From a virus: a DNA stretch of 30,425 bases. The stretch covers positions 1 through 30,425 of IMG/VR virus record IMGVR_UViG_3300032304_000929. The stretch is one strand, 5' to 3'. The notes beneath the pieces are model-generated. The model was not told where the DNA came from and ran no database searches. It saw only the letters and a program-made list of their open reading frames with translations. The position numbers and the translations under genes were made by a program. Shown here in pieces: positions 23,368 to 30,230 of this stretch (position 1 is its first letter; each line of letters starts with the position of its first letter).

Positions 23368-23555
23368 ATCTCTTGTTTTAATTTTTCAATATAAAGTGTG
23401 GCATCCATCAACTCCTCCTGGAGATGATTCAACCATTGCATCAAAGGTAATGAATTATTCTCCAATGTTGTACCATATTTTTTGATTCCCATCTCCGACC
23501 GCTCATAATACTTGGTCATGACATTCATCAGTATTGGATCTATTTGCTTTTCCAT
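23364..23555 (-). CDS. MazG-like nucleotide pyrophosphohydrolase fragment-type protein
   Basis: A 63-residue protein containing RSEMGIKKYGTTL followed by WLNHLQEELMDATLYIEKLK. This is the pattern of the small MazG-like/dNTP diphosphohydrolase N-terminal family encoded by many phages, with the EELMDA segment providing metal-binding Glu and Asp. At this length it is half of a typical all-alpha NTP-PPase and would need to act as an oligomer. The substrate (possibly dNTPs or ppGpp-related) is inferred from the family. Confidence 0.6.
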   Translation of the reverse strand: MEKQIDPILMNVMTKYYERSEMGIKKYGTTLENNSLPLMQWLNHLQEELMDATLYIEKLKQEI

Positions 23556-23556
23556 A

Positions 23557-23751
23557 TCAATTCATTGTTGCGTTTAAATCTCTAAATTTATCCTTATCCA
23601 CTTCCTCAAGGTATACCTCATCACTATCCATAGTCATCATGATAAGGTAATTGACATCCATTCCATTCAACACATCCTGAAATCGGTTGATGATCATGTG
23701 AGGCTCTTCATTTTTTGTGCCCACATATGCGATGAAGTATCTATCTCTCAT
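23557..23751 (-). CDS. Hypothetical protein, 64 aa
   Basis: An alpha/beta mini-protein starting MRDRYFIAYVGTKNEEPHMI, with a strand, helix and strand (NYLIMMTMDSDEVYLEEVD). An upstream ATG at 23784 would add 11 residues but overlap the previous gene by 44 bases. The ATG at 23751 overlaps it by 11 bases and is preferred. Function unknown. Confidence 0.6.
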   Translation of the reverse strand: MRDRYFIAYVGTKNEEPHMIINRFQDVLNGMDVNYLIMMTMDSDEVYLEEVDKDKFRDLNATMN

Positions 23752-23974
23752 AATACTTAAAAAATTTGATGTAAAATTCCTCATTCACTGGATGACCTTT
23801 CAAGAATCTCCATAACTGAAGATAAGTGATTCCCATATCTTCAGCGATATGTGCTAATTTGTATCTCTTGGATACCCGTGACCTCACCTCTCTATCGATG
23901 AAGTCACGAATGGTTTCCCCATCAGAAAGGTGAATCGTCAAAGCTCTCACTTGCCACTGGTGTTGATTGAACAT
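23741..23974 (-). CDS. Helix-turn-helix DNA-binding protein
   Basis: The C-terminal two-thirds form a helix-turn-helix: KRYKLAHIAEDMGITYLQLWRFLKGHPVNEEF, in which GITYLQLWRFL is the recognition helix, as in Cro/CI-type or XRE-like repressors. The start is uncertain. ATG at 23974 gives 77 residues and overlaps the upstream gene by 53 bases, and a TTG at 23941 would give 66. The ATG at 24016 overlaps still further and looks unlikely. A regulator inside the replication-accessory operon is plausible, with unknown targets. Confidence 0.6.
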   Translation of the reverse strand: MFNQHQWQVRALTIHLSDGETIRDFIDREVRSRVSKRYKLAHIAEDMGITYLQLWRFLKGHPVNEEFYIKFFKYYER

Positions 23975-24224
23975 TCCATACATCCAAAGTATTATAATAC
24001 TTCCCATTGTACTCACGACCTCTGAGATTAAATTTCACGGTGATGTCGATACCAGGTGAATAGTTATCAATCAATTTGCACTTGTCTTGAGCTAGTTGGA
24101 AGATGACATCCTGAGGATACTCCCCATTTGGTACGGTTAGGACAAACATTCTCACTGAGAATTTGTCGCTGATTTGCTTGATTGGCTCAATTACTTTGAT
24201 TGTGCCGGTTACTGTTAATTCCAT
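23922..24224 (-). CDS. DUF3127-type OB-fold protein with SSB-like acidic tip
   Basis: A 100-residue beta protein matching the DUF3127 pattern: MELTVTGTIKVIEPIKQISDKFSVRMFVLTV, then PQDVIFQLAQDKCKLIDNYSPGIDITVKFNLRGREYNGKYYNTLDVW, an OB-fold known in Bacteroidota. It ends FDDSPF, like the acidic tip (DFDDDIPF) by which bacterial SSB recruits partner proteins. It probably coats single-stranded DNA during replication and annealing, with the ERF protein encoded nearby. Its stop lies inside the following gene. Confidence 0.72.
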   Translation of the reverse strand: MELTVTGTIKVIEPIKQISDKFSVRMFVLTVPNGEYPQDVIFQLAQDKCKLIDNYSPGIDITVKFNLRGREYNGKYYNTLDVWNVQSTPVASESFDDSPF

Positions 24225-24257
24225 ATTTGATTTGTTTTGTTACTATTTGGTAAGTTA

Positions 24258-24455
24258 CTAAAATGCACCTTTGAACACCCATGCAGCGAACAACGTCCCC
24301 AAGGTCATCAGTAATGCGACTGCGGATAAGAATCCGATGATTGCTAGTGTTTTCTCTTTGATGATTTTCTTCTCGTATCTTTTCACTTGTGGTTTTACAA
24401 CCGTTTCAATAATGTGTTCTGCCTTTCGGTTAAAGTCATCAATGTCTATCTTCAT
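24258..24455 (-). CDS. Small single-pass membrane protein, 65 aa
   Basis: A charged amphipathic N-terminal helix (DDFNRKAEHIIETVVKPQVKRYEKK) is followed by one membrane segment (ALAIIGFLSAVALLMTLGTLFAAWV-type, about 36-60) and a short tail. It starts in the first copy of the 19-bp start repeat, overlapping the preceding gene by 4 bases. Topology suits a small host-membrane factor. No family recognised. Confidence 0.65.
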   Translation of the reverse strand: MKIDIDDFNRKAEHIIETVVKPQVKRYEKKIIKEKTLAIIGFLSAVALLMTLGTLFAAWVFKGAF

Positions 24456-24470
24456 TGTTCTTGTTGTTTA
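24452..24470 (-). repeat. 19-bp start-codon repeat, copy 1
   Basis: TCATTGTTCTTGTTGTTTA, which on the minus strand reads TAAACAACAAGAACAATGA with the ATG of the 24258-24455 gene inside. Identical copies lie at 25234-25252 and 25587-25605. A partial copy without the start codon (TCTTGTTGTTTA) lies at 24591-24602. Confidence 0.9.
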
Positions 24471-24754
24471 AGATATTTAAATAAATTATGTTCTTCTTGT
24501 TCTTCTTGTTCCCGTTGTTTAGTTAAAAAAATCTGAGCTTCATCCCTTGTGTTGTAAGATACTTCACCTTCTTCATCAAACTCTTCAAATTCTTGTTGTT
24601 TAAATAGTTCAAATAAATTAGTACCACGAGCATTTCTACTTGTTGCAAAATGAAATGTAATAAATGGTAAAATGATTAATATTTGTGTGTATTGATATTT
24701 TATTCCAAGTGCTATTTGCCATTCAAAATATATACTAAATCTGTACTCAAACAT
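24452..24754 (-). CDS. Hypothetical protein with a membrane segment and Glu/Gln-rich tail, 100 aa
   Basis: Residues 1-35 are hydrophobic-aromatic (FEWQIALGIKYQYTQILIILPFITFHFA) and could be one membrane segment. The rest is a polar tail with a repeated unit: NLFELFKQQEFEEF (about 46-59) and NLFKYLKQQEQ at the end. The repeat reflects two similar DNA copies (near 24591-24619 and 24459-24488), so the tail seems to have grown by local duplication. Function unknown. Confidence 0.6.
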   Translation of the reverse strand: MFEYRFSIYFEWQIALGIKYQYTQILIILPFITFHFATSRNARGTNLFELFKQQEFEEFDEEGEVSYNTRDEAQIFLTKQREQEEQEEHNLFKYLKQQEQ

Positions 24755-24765
24755 AATTTTTATTT

Positions 24766-24870
24766 TTAATGTGTTAAATCGTTAATTATTAAGAATAATA
24801 TAATTGAATACACTACTGATGTTATCAGTGTACCAATTAAGATGCCATTTTTATATGTTTTGTTTTTCAT
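24766..24870 (-). CDS. Very small membrane peptide, 34 aa
   Basis: The frame reads MKNKTYKNGILIGTLITSVV and ends LIINDLTH, with one membrane segment (about 9-29). It starts inside the last codons of the preceding 51-residue gene (20-base overlap). It is short, so the call rests on the clear membrane segment and gap filling. Confidence 0.45.
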   Translation of the reverse strand: MKNKTYKNGILIGTLITSVVYSIILFLIINDLTH

Positions 24871-25006
24871 CGTCTACTTTTTCGTTAAAATAAATTTTAC
24901 CATTATATACATCTGCAATTTGCCACTTATTTAATTCTTCATAGGTTTTATTATCAAAGTAACTTGGTAAAAAAAAATAAATTAGTTTTACTATGAATTT
25001 TCTCAT
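24851..25006 (-). CDS. Small hypothetical protein, 51 aa
   Basis: The frame starts MRKFIVKLIYFFLPSYF and continues NKTYEELNKWQIADVYNG, ending DDEKQNI. A hydrophobic start leads to a charged body. It has an A-rich leader (AAAACAATTAACAATG). It passes through a run of nine T on the minus strand, where a sequencing error of one base would break it, but as written it is open throughout. Confidence 0.55.
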   Translation of the reverse strand: MRKFIVKLIYFFLPSYFDNKTYEELNKWQIADVYNGKIYFNEKVDDEKQNI

Positions 25007-25021
25007 TGTTAATTGTTTTAT

Positions 25022-25237
25022 TTACTTAATCTCAACATCTTTATAGTAAATACCTTGCGCTATATTTAAGACTTTTTCGTGATATGATTTATCAATACTA
25101 CTAAAGTCTAATTCAAATTTAACAGGTACTTTCATATCACCAATTTTAAGTTCATTAATAAATGTTACTTTAGGTTCAATGTTAATAGTTATTATGTCAC
25201 TGTTAATGGGTACTATATCATATTTAATTTCTTTCAT
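25022..25237 (-). CDS. Hypothetical protein, 71 aa
   Basis: A beta-rich small protein (KYDIVPINSDIITINIEPKVTFINELKIGDMKVPVKFELDF) with a C-terminal helix. Its ATG lies in copy 2 of the 19-bp start repeat and overlaps the end of the preceding gene by 4 bases. Not recognised. Confidence 0.6.
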   Translation of the reverse strand: MKEIKYDIVPINSDIITINIEPKVTFINELKIGDMKVPVKFELDFSSIDKSYHEKVLNIAQGIYYKDVEIK

Positions 25238-25252
25238 TGTTCTTGTTGTTTA
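25234..25252 (-). repeat. 19-bp start-codon repeat, copy 2
   Basis: Identical to 24452-24470 and contains the ATG of the 25022-25237 gene. Because the preceding gene is read through it, that protein ends in LKQQEQ, the same end as the protein read through copy 1. Confidence 0.9.
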
Positions 25253-25590
25253 AGTTGTTGTAAATGTTCTTTAACTAAAAACTCATAATGAAAAGGCAAA
25301 TCCATTTTAAAGTGTTCAAATACTTCTAAAACTTCTTCCTCACTATACATTCTTTCAGCTTGCCATTTAGCACCAACTTCTATACCTTCTAAGTATTCGG
25401 GAGTACAATGTCCATAGTAAGGTTGTGAATTAATAAAATCTTCCTTTCTCTGAGACTCCTCCATCTTTAAGGCTTTTGTTACCAAATCATCTTTTAAATC
25501 CATAAAGTCATTTAGATTAATTTTTTCTTGTCTTAATCTTTCTTCAAGCATAATTATTTCATCTGCTAACCACTCTACTGCTGTCTTCAT
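25234..25590 (-). CDS. Hypothetical protein of a recurrent flavobacterial phage family, 118 aa
   Basis: Starts MKTAVEWLADEIIMLEERL and contains GIEVGAKWQAERMYSEEEVLEVFEHFK (about 69-95). Both phrases recur in short proteins scattered through flavobacterial phages and prophages, often in several copies, so this is a known but unnamed family. It is acidic and largely helical. Its ATG lies in copy 3 of the 19-bp repeat and it is read through copy 2 at its end. Confidence 0.68.
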   Translation of the reverse strand: MKTAVEWLADEIIMLEERLRQEKINLNDFMDLKDDLVTKALKMEESQRKEDFINSQPYYGHCTPEYLEGIEVGAKWQAERMYSEEEVLEVFEHFKMDLPFHYEFLVKEHLQQLKQQEQ

Positions 25591-25605
25591 TGTTCTTGTT
25601 GTTTA
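25587..25605 (-). repeat. 19-bp start-codon repeat, copy 3
   Basis: Identical to 24452-24470 and contains the ATG of the 25234-25590 gene. Unlike copies 1 and 2 it lies in a gene-free gap. Confidence 0.9.
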
Positions 25606-25615
25606 GTTAAAATTG

Positions 25616-25636
25616 CGAGATTCTTGCAATATCTCG
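25616..25636 (-). other. Short inverted repeat in a gene gap
   Basis: CGAGAT (25616-25621) is answered by ATCTCG (25631-25636) around a nine-base loop. It lies in the 89-bp gap after the 25680-25865 gene. It has no good T run, so it may be a weak RNA stabiliser or a protein site. Confidence 0.35.
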
Positions 25637-25679
25637 TAGTTTTACATTTCTATTTAATTTATGTGGTAAAAATTGGGAC

Positions 25680-25865
25680 TTATCCATAAAGGATTGGTCC
25701 TTCATATTCCGTGCTATCATCCACTATCTCAAGGTGTCCGCTGAATACATATCCAGTTGCTTGGAGCATTCTTTCAAGTATTTCTATCATTTCCTCCATT
25801 GAAACATCGTTGTGTTTGACTGAGTAGGTTACCGTGTGTTCGTATTGTTCGATTGTTATTTTCAT
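25680..25865 (-). CDS. Hypothetical protein, 61 aa
   Basis: A small beta-alpha-beta protein (ITIEQYEHTVTYSV, EEMIEILERMLQATGY, VFSGHLEIVDD). It overlaps the exonuclease gene by 4 bases and ends the tight recombination gene run. Short proteins of this shape occur in many Bacteroidota phages without assigned function. Confidence 0.65.
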   Translation of the reverse strand: MKITIEQYEHTVTYSVKHNDVSMEEMIEILERMLQATGYVFSGHLEIVDDSTEYEGPILYG

Positions 25866-26479
25866 TTCGCTTCCAATAATTTATAATACTCATTATAATA
25901 CTCAGTACATAACTCCAATCTCTCAACCATCTCCTTCTCCTTCTCCTCATCACGATCAAACGAAAGTACGGTGATTCTCTTCTCCGGTGCGATGTGGTCA
26001 ACGCGATGAATATCTAAGTTCTCCCACTCGTTCAGTAGCTCGTTGGATGTAGTTACCATGCAATAGATTAATTCTGCCTTAGATTTGTCGTATAGCCTCA
26101 TGTAAGCTCTCAACTGCCACTCATAGATTGCATCGTATCCATCCTCTGCCATCACTGGAAAGGTATCCAATGACCAGGATGTTTTGATGTCGATGATTGA
26201 ATCGTTGGTGATGATGTCTGCTTCACCGGTCATCAGCTCGTCAACCATTCGCACGGTGTTCTTGACGTATCCCTCAAATCGCACGGTGTTGAGCAGTTCG
26301 ATTGAATCCTGCTCTTGCATCAATCCCTTCTCAATATACTTGGAATTGATTTGACTGCGGTATCCGTAGAAGTTTTCTTTAGCAACTTGCTTGATATAGC
26401 TCTTCGCAGTTTGTCCCATTTCATTCTTGCCACGACCGTTGGTCATTAGCTTACCGATTTGGGATGGATGCCACTTCAT
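25862..26479 (-). CDS. PD-(D/E)XK exonuclease (YqaJ/Cas4-like)
   Basis: A 205-residue nuclease. TGEADIITNDSIIDIKTSW (about 84-102) contains the GEAD and D-x-K core (D88, D97, K99), and EWQLRAYMRLY (about 120-130) is the following Q-x-x-x-Y helix of the YqaJ/RecB-like exonuclease group. An upstream acidic residue in IEKGLMQEQDSIEL completes the set. It should digest duplex ends to give single strands for the ERF annealing protein encoded immediately upstream (4-base overlap), a standard phage recombination pair. Confidence 0.85.
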   Translation of the reverse strand: MKWHPSQIGKLMTNGRGKNEMGQTAKSYIKQVAKENFYGYRSQINSKYIEKGLMQEQDSIELLNTVRFEGYVKNTVRMVDELMTGEADIITNDSIIDIKTSWSLDTFPVMAEDGYDAIYEWQLRAYMRLYDKSKAELIYCMVTTSNELLNEWENLDIHRVDHIAPEKRITVLSFDRDEEKEKEMVERLELCTEYYNEYYKLLEAK

Positions 26480-26997
26480 ACTTCAAGAGCTTTAAGTTGT
26501 ACCTCAGTCAATGACCATTTCTCAATCAATTGCTCCTTTGTATACTTTCCTGCGGTAATGGATGCCACTGCGGATTCGAATCTCGCATTGTCAAGAGCAG
26601 GTTTCACCGGATTAACTGCAATTGATGCTGCCTTGCCATCATCATCCACTGCCTGAAGGGATAGAAGTGATTGCAATGTACCTCTTCGAAAGTATGTCAC
26701 TGCACTGAGTACCTTTTGTGGATCAGTAATAATTGGCAAAGTCATGAATGATTCCACCATTTCACCTGAATCGATGTCAATGATGCGAGTCACTACATCG
26801 GTACCGATAACCGGTTGGAGTAGAATCAATCCATTCTCCAAAAGAATTGGCTCGACTGCGGTGAGCAGTGCATTAATATCGGCATACGACTTTTTGAAAT
26901 GTGGATTGGTTGCATTCTTCGCTACCTTTCCGATTTGCTGCTTAGCAAGATGCAACTTTTTGTACAGAGTTGATACTGTTTGTTCTTTCTTTTCCAT
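26476..26997 (-). CDS. ERF-family single-strand annealing protein
   Basis: A 173-residue protein with the ERF signature: KKSYADINALLTAVEPILLENGLILLQPV (about 35-63) and DPQKVLSAVTYFRRGTLQSLLSLQAVDDDGKAA (about 92-124), equivalent to the GSAITYARRY...L..L.DDDGN pattern of the family. The C-terminal helix-turn (YTKEQLIEKWSLTEVQLKALE) probably contacts partners. It should anneal complementary single strands in recombination-dependent replication and repair. It starts behind AACACACACAAAATG. Confidence 0.9.
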   Translation of the reverse strand: MEKKEQTVSTLYKKLHLAKQQIGKVAKNATNPHFKKSYADINALLTAVEPILLENGLILLQPVIGTDVVTRIIDIDSGEMVESFMTLPIITDPQKVLSAVTYFRRGTLQSLLSLQAVDDDGKAASIAVNPVKPALDNARFESAVASITAGKYTKEQLIEKWSLTEVQLKALEV

Positions 26998-27030
26998 TTT
27001 GTGTGTGTTAATTTCAGTAAAGATAATAAA

Positions 27031-27489
27031 CTATTTTAATTCAGCAATGAAAGTATCATAAAATTCAATGAAATCATCAAAAGTTCGGGAGATATAGTAC
27101 ACTCCTCCAGCATCTTCAATCATTTTTTGATATACTTTTTGTGCATCCGACTGCCTATCCTTCCCATACTTGACCTCAATCTTGACTGAGCGACCTCGAA
27201 TGGTTGCCGATATATCCGCTGAGCCAGGTGTTCCCGTTCCTTTTGTCCATTGACCACCTATTTCCACTCCATCAGTACGGTATTTTTTGCGATACACTCC
27301 CATTGTATTGATTCGCTCCGCTTGGCACCCACTCATTTGAAGGAATCCGCATATGGATTTGGTTAGTGCGTTTGCTGAGTTATCCTGCCAATTGGTGAGG
27401 AATGAATCCACATATGGCAGCTTTGGATACTTCGCCCTGGTGAGAGCTCTCTCAAGGTCTTTGATTCGTTCTTTGTTTTGTTTTGTCAT
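27031..27489 (-). CDS. VRR-NUC-like nuclease
   Basis: A 152-residue protein whose C-terminal part has the compact PD-(D/E)XK core of the VRR-NUC family: PGSADISATIRGRSVKIEVKYGKDRQSDAQKVYQKMIEDAGG, with D92, E105 and K107 as the likely active site. The N-terminal half is helical and basic. Phage VRR-NUC proteins are structure-specific nucleases acting on Holliday junctions or flaps. This fits its place between the helicase-primase and recombination genes. It overlaps the 27486-27707 gene by 4 bases. Confidence 0.82.
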   Translation of the reverse strand: MTKQNKERIKDLERALTRAKYPKLPYVDSFLTNWQDNSANALTKSICGFLQMSGCQAERINTMGVYRKKYRTDGVEIGGQWTKGTGTPGSADISATIRGRSVKIEVKYGKDRQSDAQKVYQKMIEDAGGVYYISRTFDDFIEFYDTFIAELK

Positions 27490-27707
27490 AGCTTTTTTAT
27501 TTCATTTGTAACATCAATGCAAAATGCAATCTCTTTAACATTTTTTGCTGGTGATTCATATAGTATATCAAGCATTTCACCAACTGCAATCAATGCACAA
27601 TTTTTTATTCTTGAATTTAATAAATCCTCATTGTCTGTTAAATCAATTAATTCTTGGGCAAATAATGTTCTTAATTCTTTTGCTTTTTCTATTGCTTTTG
27701 GATTCAT
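27486..27707 (-). CDS. Hypothetical protein, 73 aa
   Basis: An all-helical small protein (KAIEKAKELRTLFAQELIDL, CALIAVGEMLDILYES). It is coupled to both neighbours by 4-base overlaps and is more AT-rich than they are. No family can be named. A role in replication is suggested only by position. Confidence 0.65.
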   Translation of the reverse strand: MNPKAIEKAKELRTLFAQELIDLTDNEDLLNSRIKNCALIAVGEMLDILYESPAKNVKEIAFCIDVTNEIKKL

Positions 27708-30094
27708 ATCTCCTTTGCTTTATCGTTTAACTCATCCCAAATATCATCCGGATCACTTGGTGTTTTATCGGTCCTTCCGAATTCAATCCATCTTCGATTG
27801 TTTGTTTTATTCTCAGTGATTTGATGACCATGATAATGTCCAAAGATACTCAACCATTGAGAGAATTTCTTTTTGCTCAGTTTGGCATAATCGGTGTACT
27901 CATTAGTGAAAGCCTCATGAAGCTCGTCTTTGTATAACCGTACATTCAAAGGAAGATTCCCATCATTTGACCAATCATAAAACTCAAAACACGTTTCCTT
28001 TATAAATTTACGCACATCCAGGTTGGTGAACTCATGAGATACCAATCCATTCTTGAGGTAATATTGGCAACATTGAATCATGAAGTTGTCAAACATAATC
28101 CACTGCTCATCATTCCAATCATCAAATAACATATGACCAAACTCATCCAATGGTGATCGTGTGTGACCAAAATAGTTGCTCATCTCCACCTCGAACTTCC
28201 TTCTCTCAAATGAGCCACCCACTCCACCAATTGTGTAGTTGGTAGTTATGATAATTTTGGGAGATTTGTTCACTGGTATCTTGATGGCATCCTGCCCTTT
28301 GTACTCCAATGTAATTCCTTCAGTAATCAATGAGAAGAGATTCTCAAAGTTGAAGTTCTTTTTCACATCATCAAACACCAGGAGCTGAGTATCGGTTGAA
28401 ACTGTTTGATAAGGGAATCCCTTGGTGAATTCAAATGTCTTTCCATCGATTGATGCTACCTTTTTTAACTTGGCTAATGCATTCCAAAATAATCCCTTTC
28501 CACTTCCTCCATTCGGATTCTCCGATATGGTTTCATCGTTGAATATTATTGCCTTATTACTCGCTGAGGTCTTGTATGAATGCATTAAATATCCAATCAC
28601 CGACTTGAATGAGTTGTACTTCGCTGAATCTTTACCACTTACCAACCATAAGAATGTTCTAAACTCACTTTTATGGTGATCACTAGCAATATATTCTCGG
28701 TCAATTATCTGCCTCTTCCATACATATCCATCCAGGTCAATGTACTCATGTTTAAATATCCCTTGCTTGGTGATTTCCACTGCACAATTCCGATAATATA
28801 GATAACATTTATCCGCAGTATCCTCCATCATCTCAACCTGAGCACTGTCTAACATCGAAAGGAATTCGGATGTGAAGTATTTGGTAGCACCTGCCATCAA
28901 ATCATACGGTTGGAATCCAATCTCTTCCCTTGACAATAGAGAGCTGAGGGTGAAATCCTTGATTCTCTTCTCATTGGTTTCCTCGATTAGATTCTGCTCC
29001 TTCTTAATGAATGAGTATGTATTTGAATCAGCAGGAAAGTATTTAAAAAAGTTGTTTTGTTGTAGCCAAAACTTGTATTGATGGATGCTGAGTTGAATTC
29101 GATTCTGATTGTTGTAAGTCCAAAAGTCCTCAATGTTTCCGGTTTCTTTGATGGCATCAACGCACTTCTCAACCTCATCTTGAGTAAACTCCGGAAGTAT
29201 CTTGATGATATCGTTTGTCTTTTTACCTGCTCGAATGTGTTTTTCAATCTTCGCCCTAGATGTATTATCTTCGAAGTACCTGGTCCCGAATTGAGAGGTC
29301 TTGGAATATGCTGATTTGATTATCTTTCTAATCTCATTCTCTTTCCCTCCTTCATCAAAGCGAAGCATCACATTCTCGCATTCAGTTTTCTGAATACCGA
29401 AGTCATTGAATGCAGCTGCAAGTTTGAATAGGTTGTTATTCTTCTCACCTGGCACCATTCCATACTTCCGTTCCCACCATTTCATCAAGTTTTCAATGAT
29501 ACGGTTGTCGGACTTGATTGGAATCATCACATCCATTGAGCCAATTTCCTCAATCTCCGGCTCTTCAAGTTGAGTCCAAATGATTGAATCTTGATTGATG
29601 TAAATATTTGGATCGTATGACTCAAAACAAAAGCGGTCAAGATTACTCCCTGAACTATCCCAATAGTCCGAATCAAAGTAAGTTTTCAAGGCATCAAAAT
29701 ATCCTTTGAAATCTCCCTCAGTTGGAATCTTGACCAATGCCTTCACTCCTTTTCCGCTTGGTGATATCCATGCACTGAAAACATAGTTGTTGAACATCAA
29801 AGAATCCTTGAATTGAATTGCCTCAGCAGTATGGCTCATGTTGTCAAAGTCCAATATCATCAATCCGGACCTTTGTTCGATACCTTTCACTGAGCGACTC
29901 TTGAAAGTCCCATTGAAGCAAACTCCAGGAAGCTGATTCTTGTATTGTTTTTGCTCATCCTTAGTTGCACAAGCTCTGATTTGCTCAACCAATTCCTTGG
30001 ACTTACCATCTCGAATTCTTTCAAGACAATATAGAGCTGATTTGTTGAATGGATTTGTGGTATCCGTTACCTTCTTAAAAATTGATACGATCAT
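27704..30094 (-). CDS. Primase-helicase: BT4734/VirE_N-like primase with SF3 helicase
   Basis: A 796-residue replication protein. Residues 1-180 match the BT4734/VirE N-terminal domain of Bacteroidota (TNPFNKSALYCLERIRDGKSKEL, GIEQRSGLMILDFDNM, ISPSGKGVKALVKIP), an archaeo-eukaryotic primase-like domain. The C-terminal half is a D5/SF3-type helicase: Walker A NGGSGKG near 529-534, Walker B LLVFDDV near 571-577, the sensor KIIITTNY near 608-615 and an arginine segment GSFERRKFE. It should unwind and prime DNA. It is the first gene after the promoter and structured leader, next to the candidate origin. Domain order agrees with phage DNA-replication proteins. Confidence 0.88.
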   Translation of the reverse strand: MIVSIFKKVTDTTNPFNKSALYCLERIRDGKSKELVEQIRACATKDEQKQYKNQLPGVCFNGTFKSRSVKGIEQRSGLMILDFDNMSHTAEAIQFKDSLMFNNYVFSAWISPSGKGVKALVKIPTEGDFKGYFDALKTYFDSDYWDSSGSNLDRFCFESYDPNIYINQDSIIWTQLEEPEIEEIGSMDVMIPIKSDNRIIENLMKWWERKYGMVPGEKNNNLFKLAAAFNDFGIQKTECENVMLRFDEGGKENEIRKIIKSAYSKTSQFGTRYFEDNTSRAKIEKHIRAGKKTNDIIKILPEFTQDEVEKCVDAIKETGNIEDFWTYNNQNRIQLSIHQYKFWLQQNNFFKYFPADSNTYSFIKKEQNLIEETNEKRIKDFTLSSLLSREEIGFQPYDLMAGATKYFTSEFLSMLDSAQVEMMEDTADKCYLYYRNCAVEITKQGIFKHEYIDLDGYVWKRQIIDREYIASDHHKSEFRTFLWLVSGKDSAKYNSFKSVIGYLMHSYKTSASNKAIIFNDETISENPNGGSGKGLFWNALAKLKKVASIDGKTFEFTKGFPYQTVSTDTQLLVFDDVKKNFNFENLFSLITEGITLEYKGQDAIKIPVNKSPKIIITTNYTIGGVGGSFERRKFEVEMSNYFGHTRSPLDEFGHMLFDDWNDEQWIMFDNFMIQCCQYYLKNGLVSHEFTNLDVRKFIKETCFEFYDWSNDGNLPLNVRLYKDELHEAFTNEYTDYAKLSKKKFSQWLSIFGHYHGHQITENKTNNRRWIEFGRTDKTPSDPDDIWDELNDKAKEI

Positions 30095-30107
30095 AAAACT
30101 GTTTTAG

Positions 30108-30179
30108 TTCACTGTTAAAAAAAAAGAGGGGGAAAGGAACAGTGAAAACCTTTTAAGTGGATGCCTCCGACAACCCCTC
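30108..30179 (-). promoter_or_regulatory. Structured leader / possible attenuator before the primase-helicase
   Basis: Two competing structures are visible in leftward RNA. One is a terminator-like hairpin: GAGGGG (from 30179) pairs with CCCCTC (30131-30126), followed by nine T (30125-30117). The other is a nine-pair stem in which TTCACTGTT (30146-30138) pairs with AACAGTGAA (30116-30108), looping out the C-rich arm and the T run. Transcription from 30182-30214 would begin almost at the GAGGGG arm. This arrangement suggests attenuation of replication genes. The 5' part repeats the core of the terminator at 3148-3178. Confidence 0.6.
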
Positions 30180-30181
30180 AA

Positions 30182-30214
30182 CAAAGATACTAATTTATTC
30201 CATTACTCAACAAA
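30182..30214 (-). promoter_or_regulatory. Bacteroidota-type promoter of the replication operon
   Basis: On the minus strand the -7 box TATCTTTG (30182-30189) fits TAnnTTTG exactly. The -33 TTTG (30211-30214) lies 21 bp upstream, within the usual 17-23. The start should fall near 30175-30178. Iteron-like repeats lie directly upstream at 30242-30265. The -7 box is identical to that of the early operon at 2875-2882. Confidence 0.78.
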
Positions 30215-30230
30215 ATACACTTTATTTTCA

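Noticed and set aside
22170-30094. Integrase, CI-type repressor or reverse transcriptase
   Set aside because: None of the proteins carries tyrosine or serine recombinase motifs or RT motifs. The HTH protein at 23741 alone does not make a lysogeny module.
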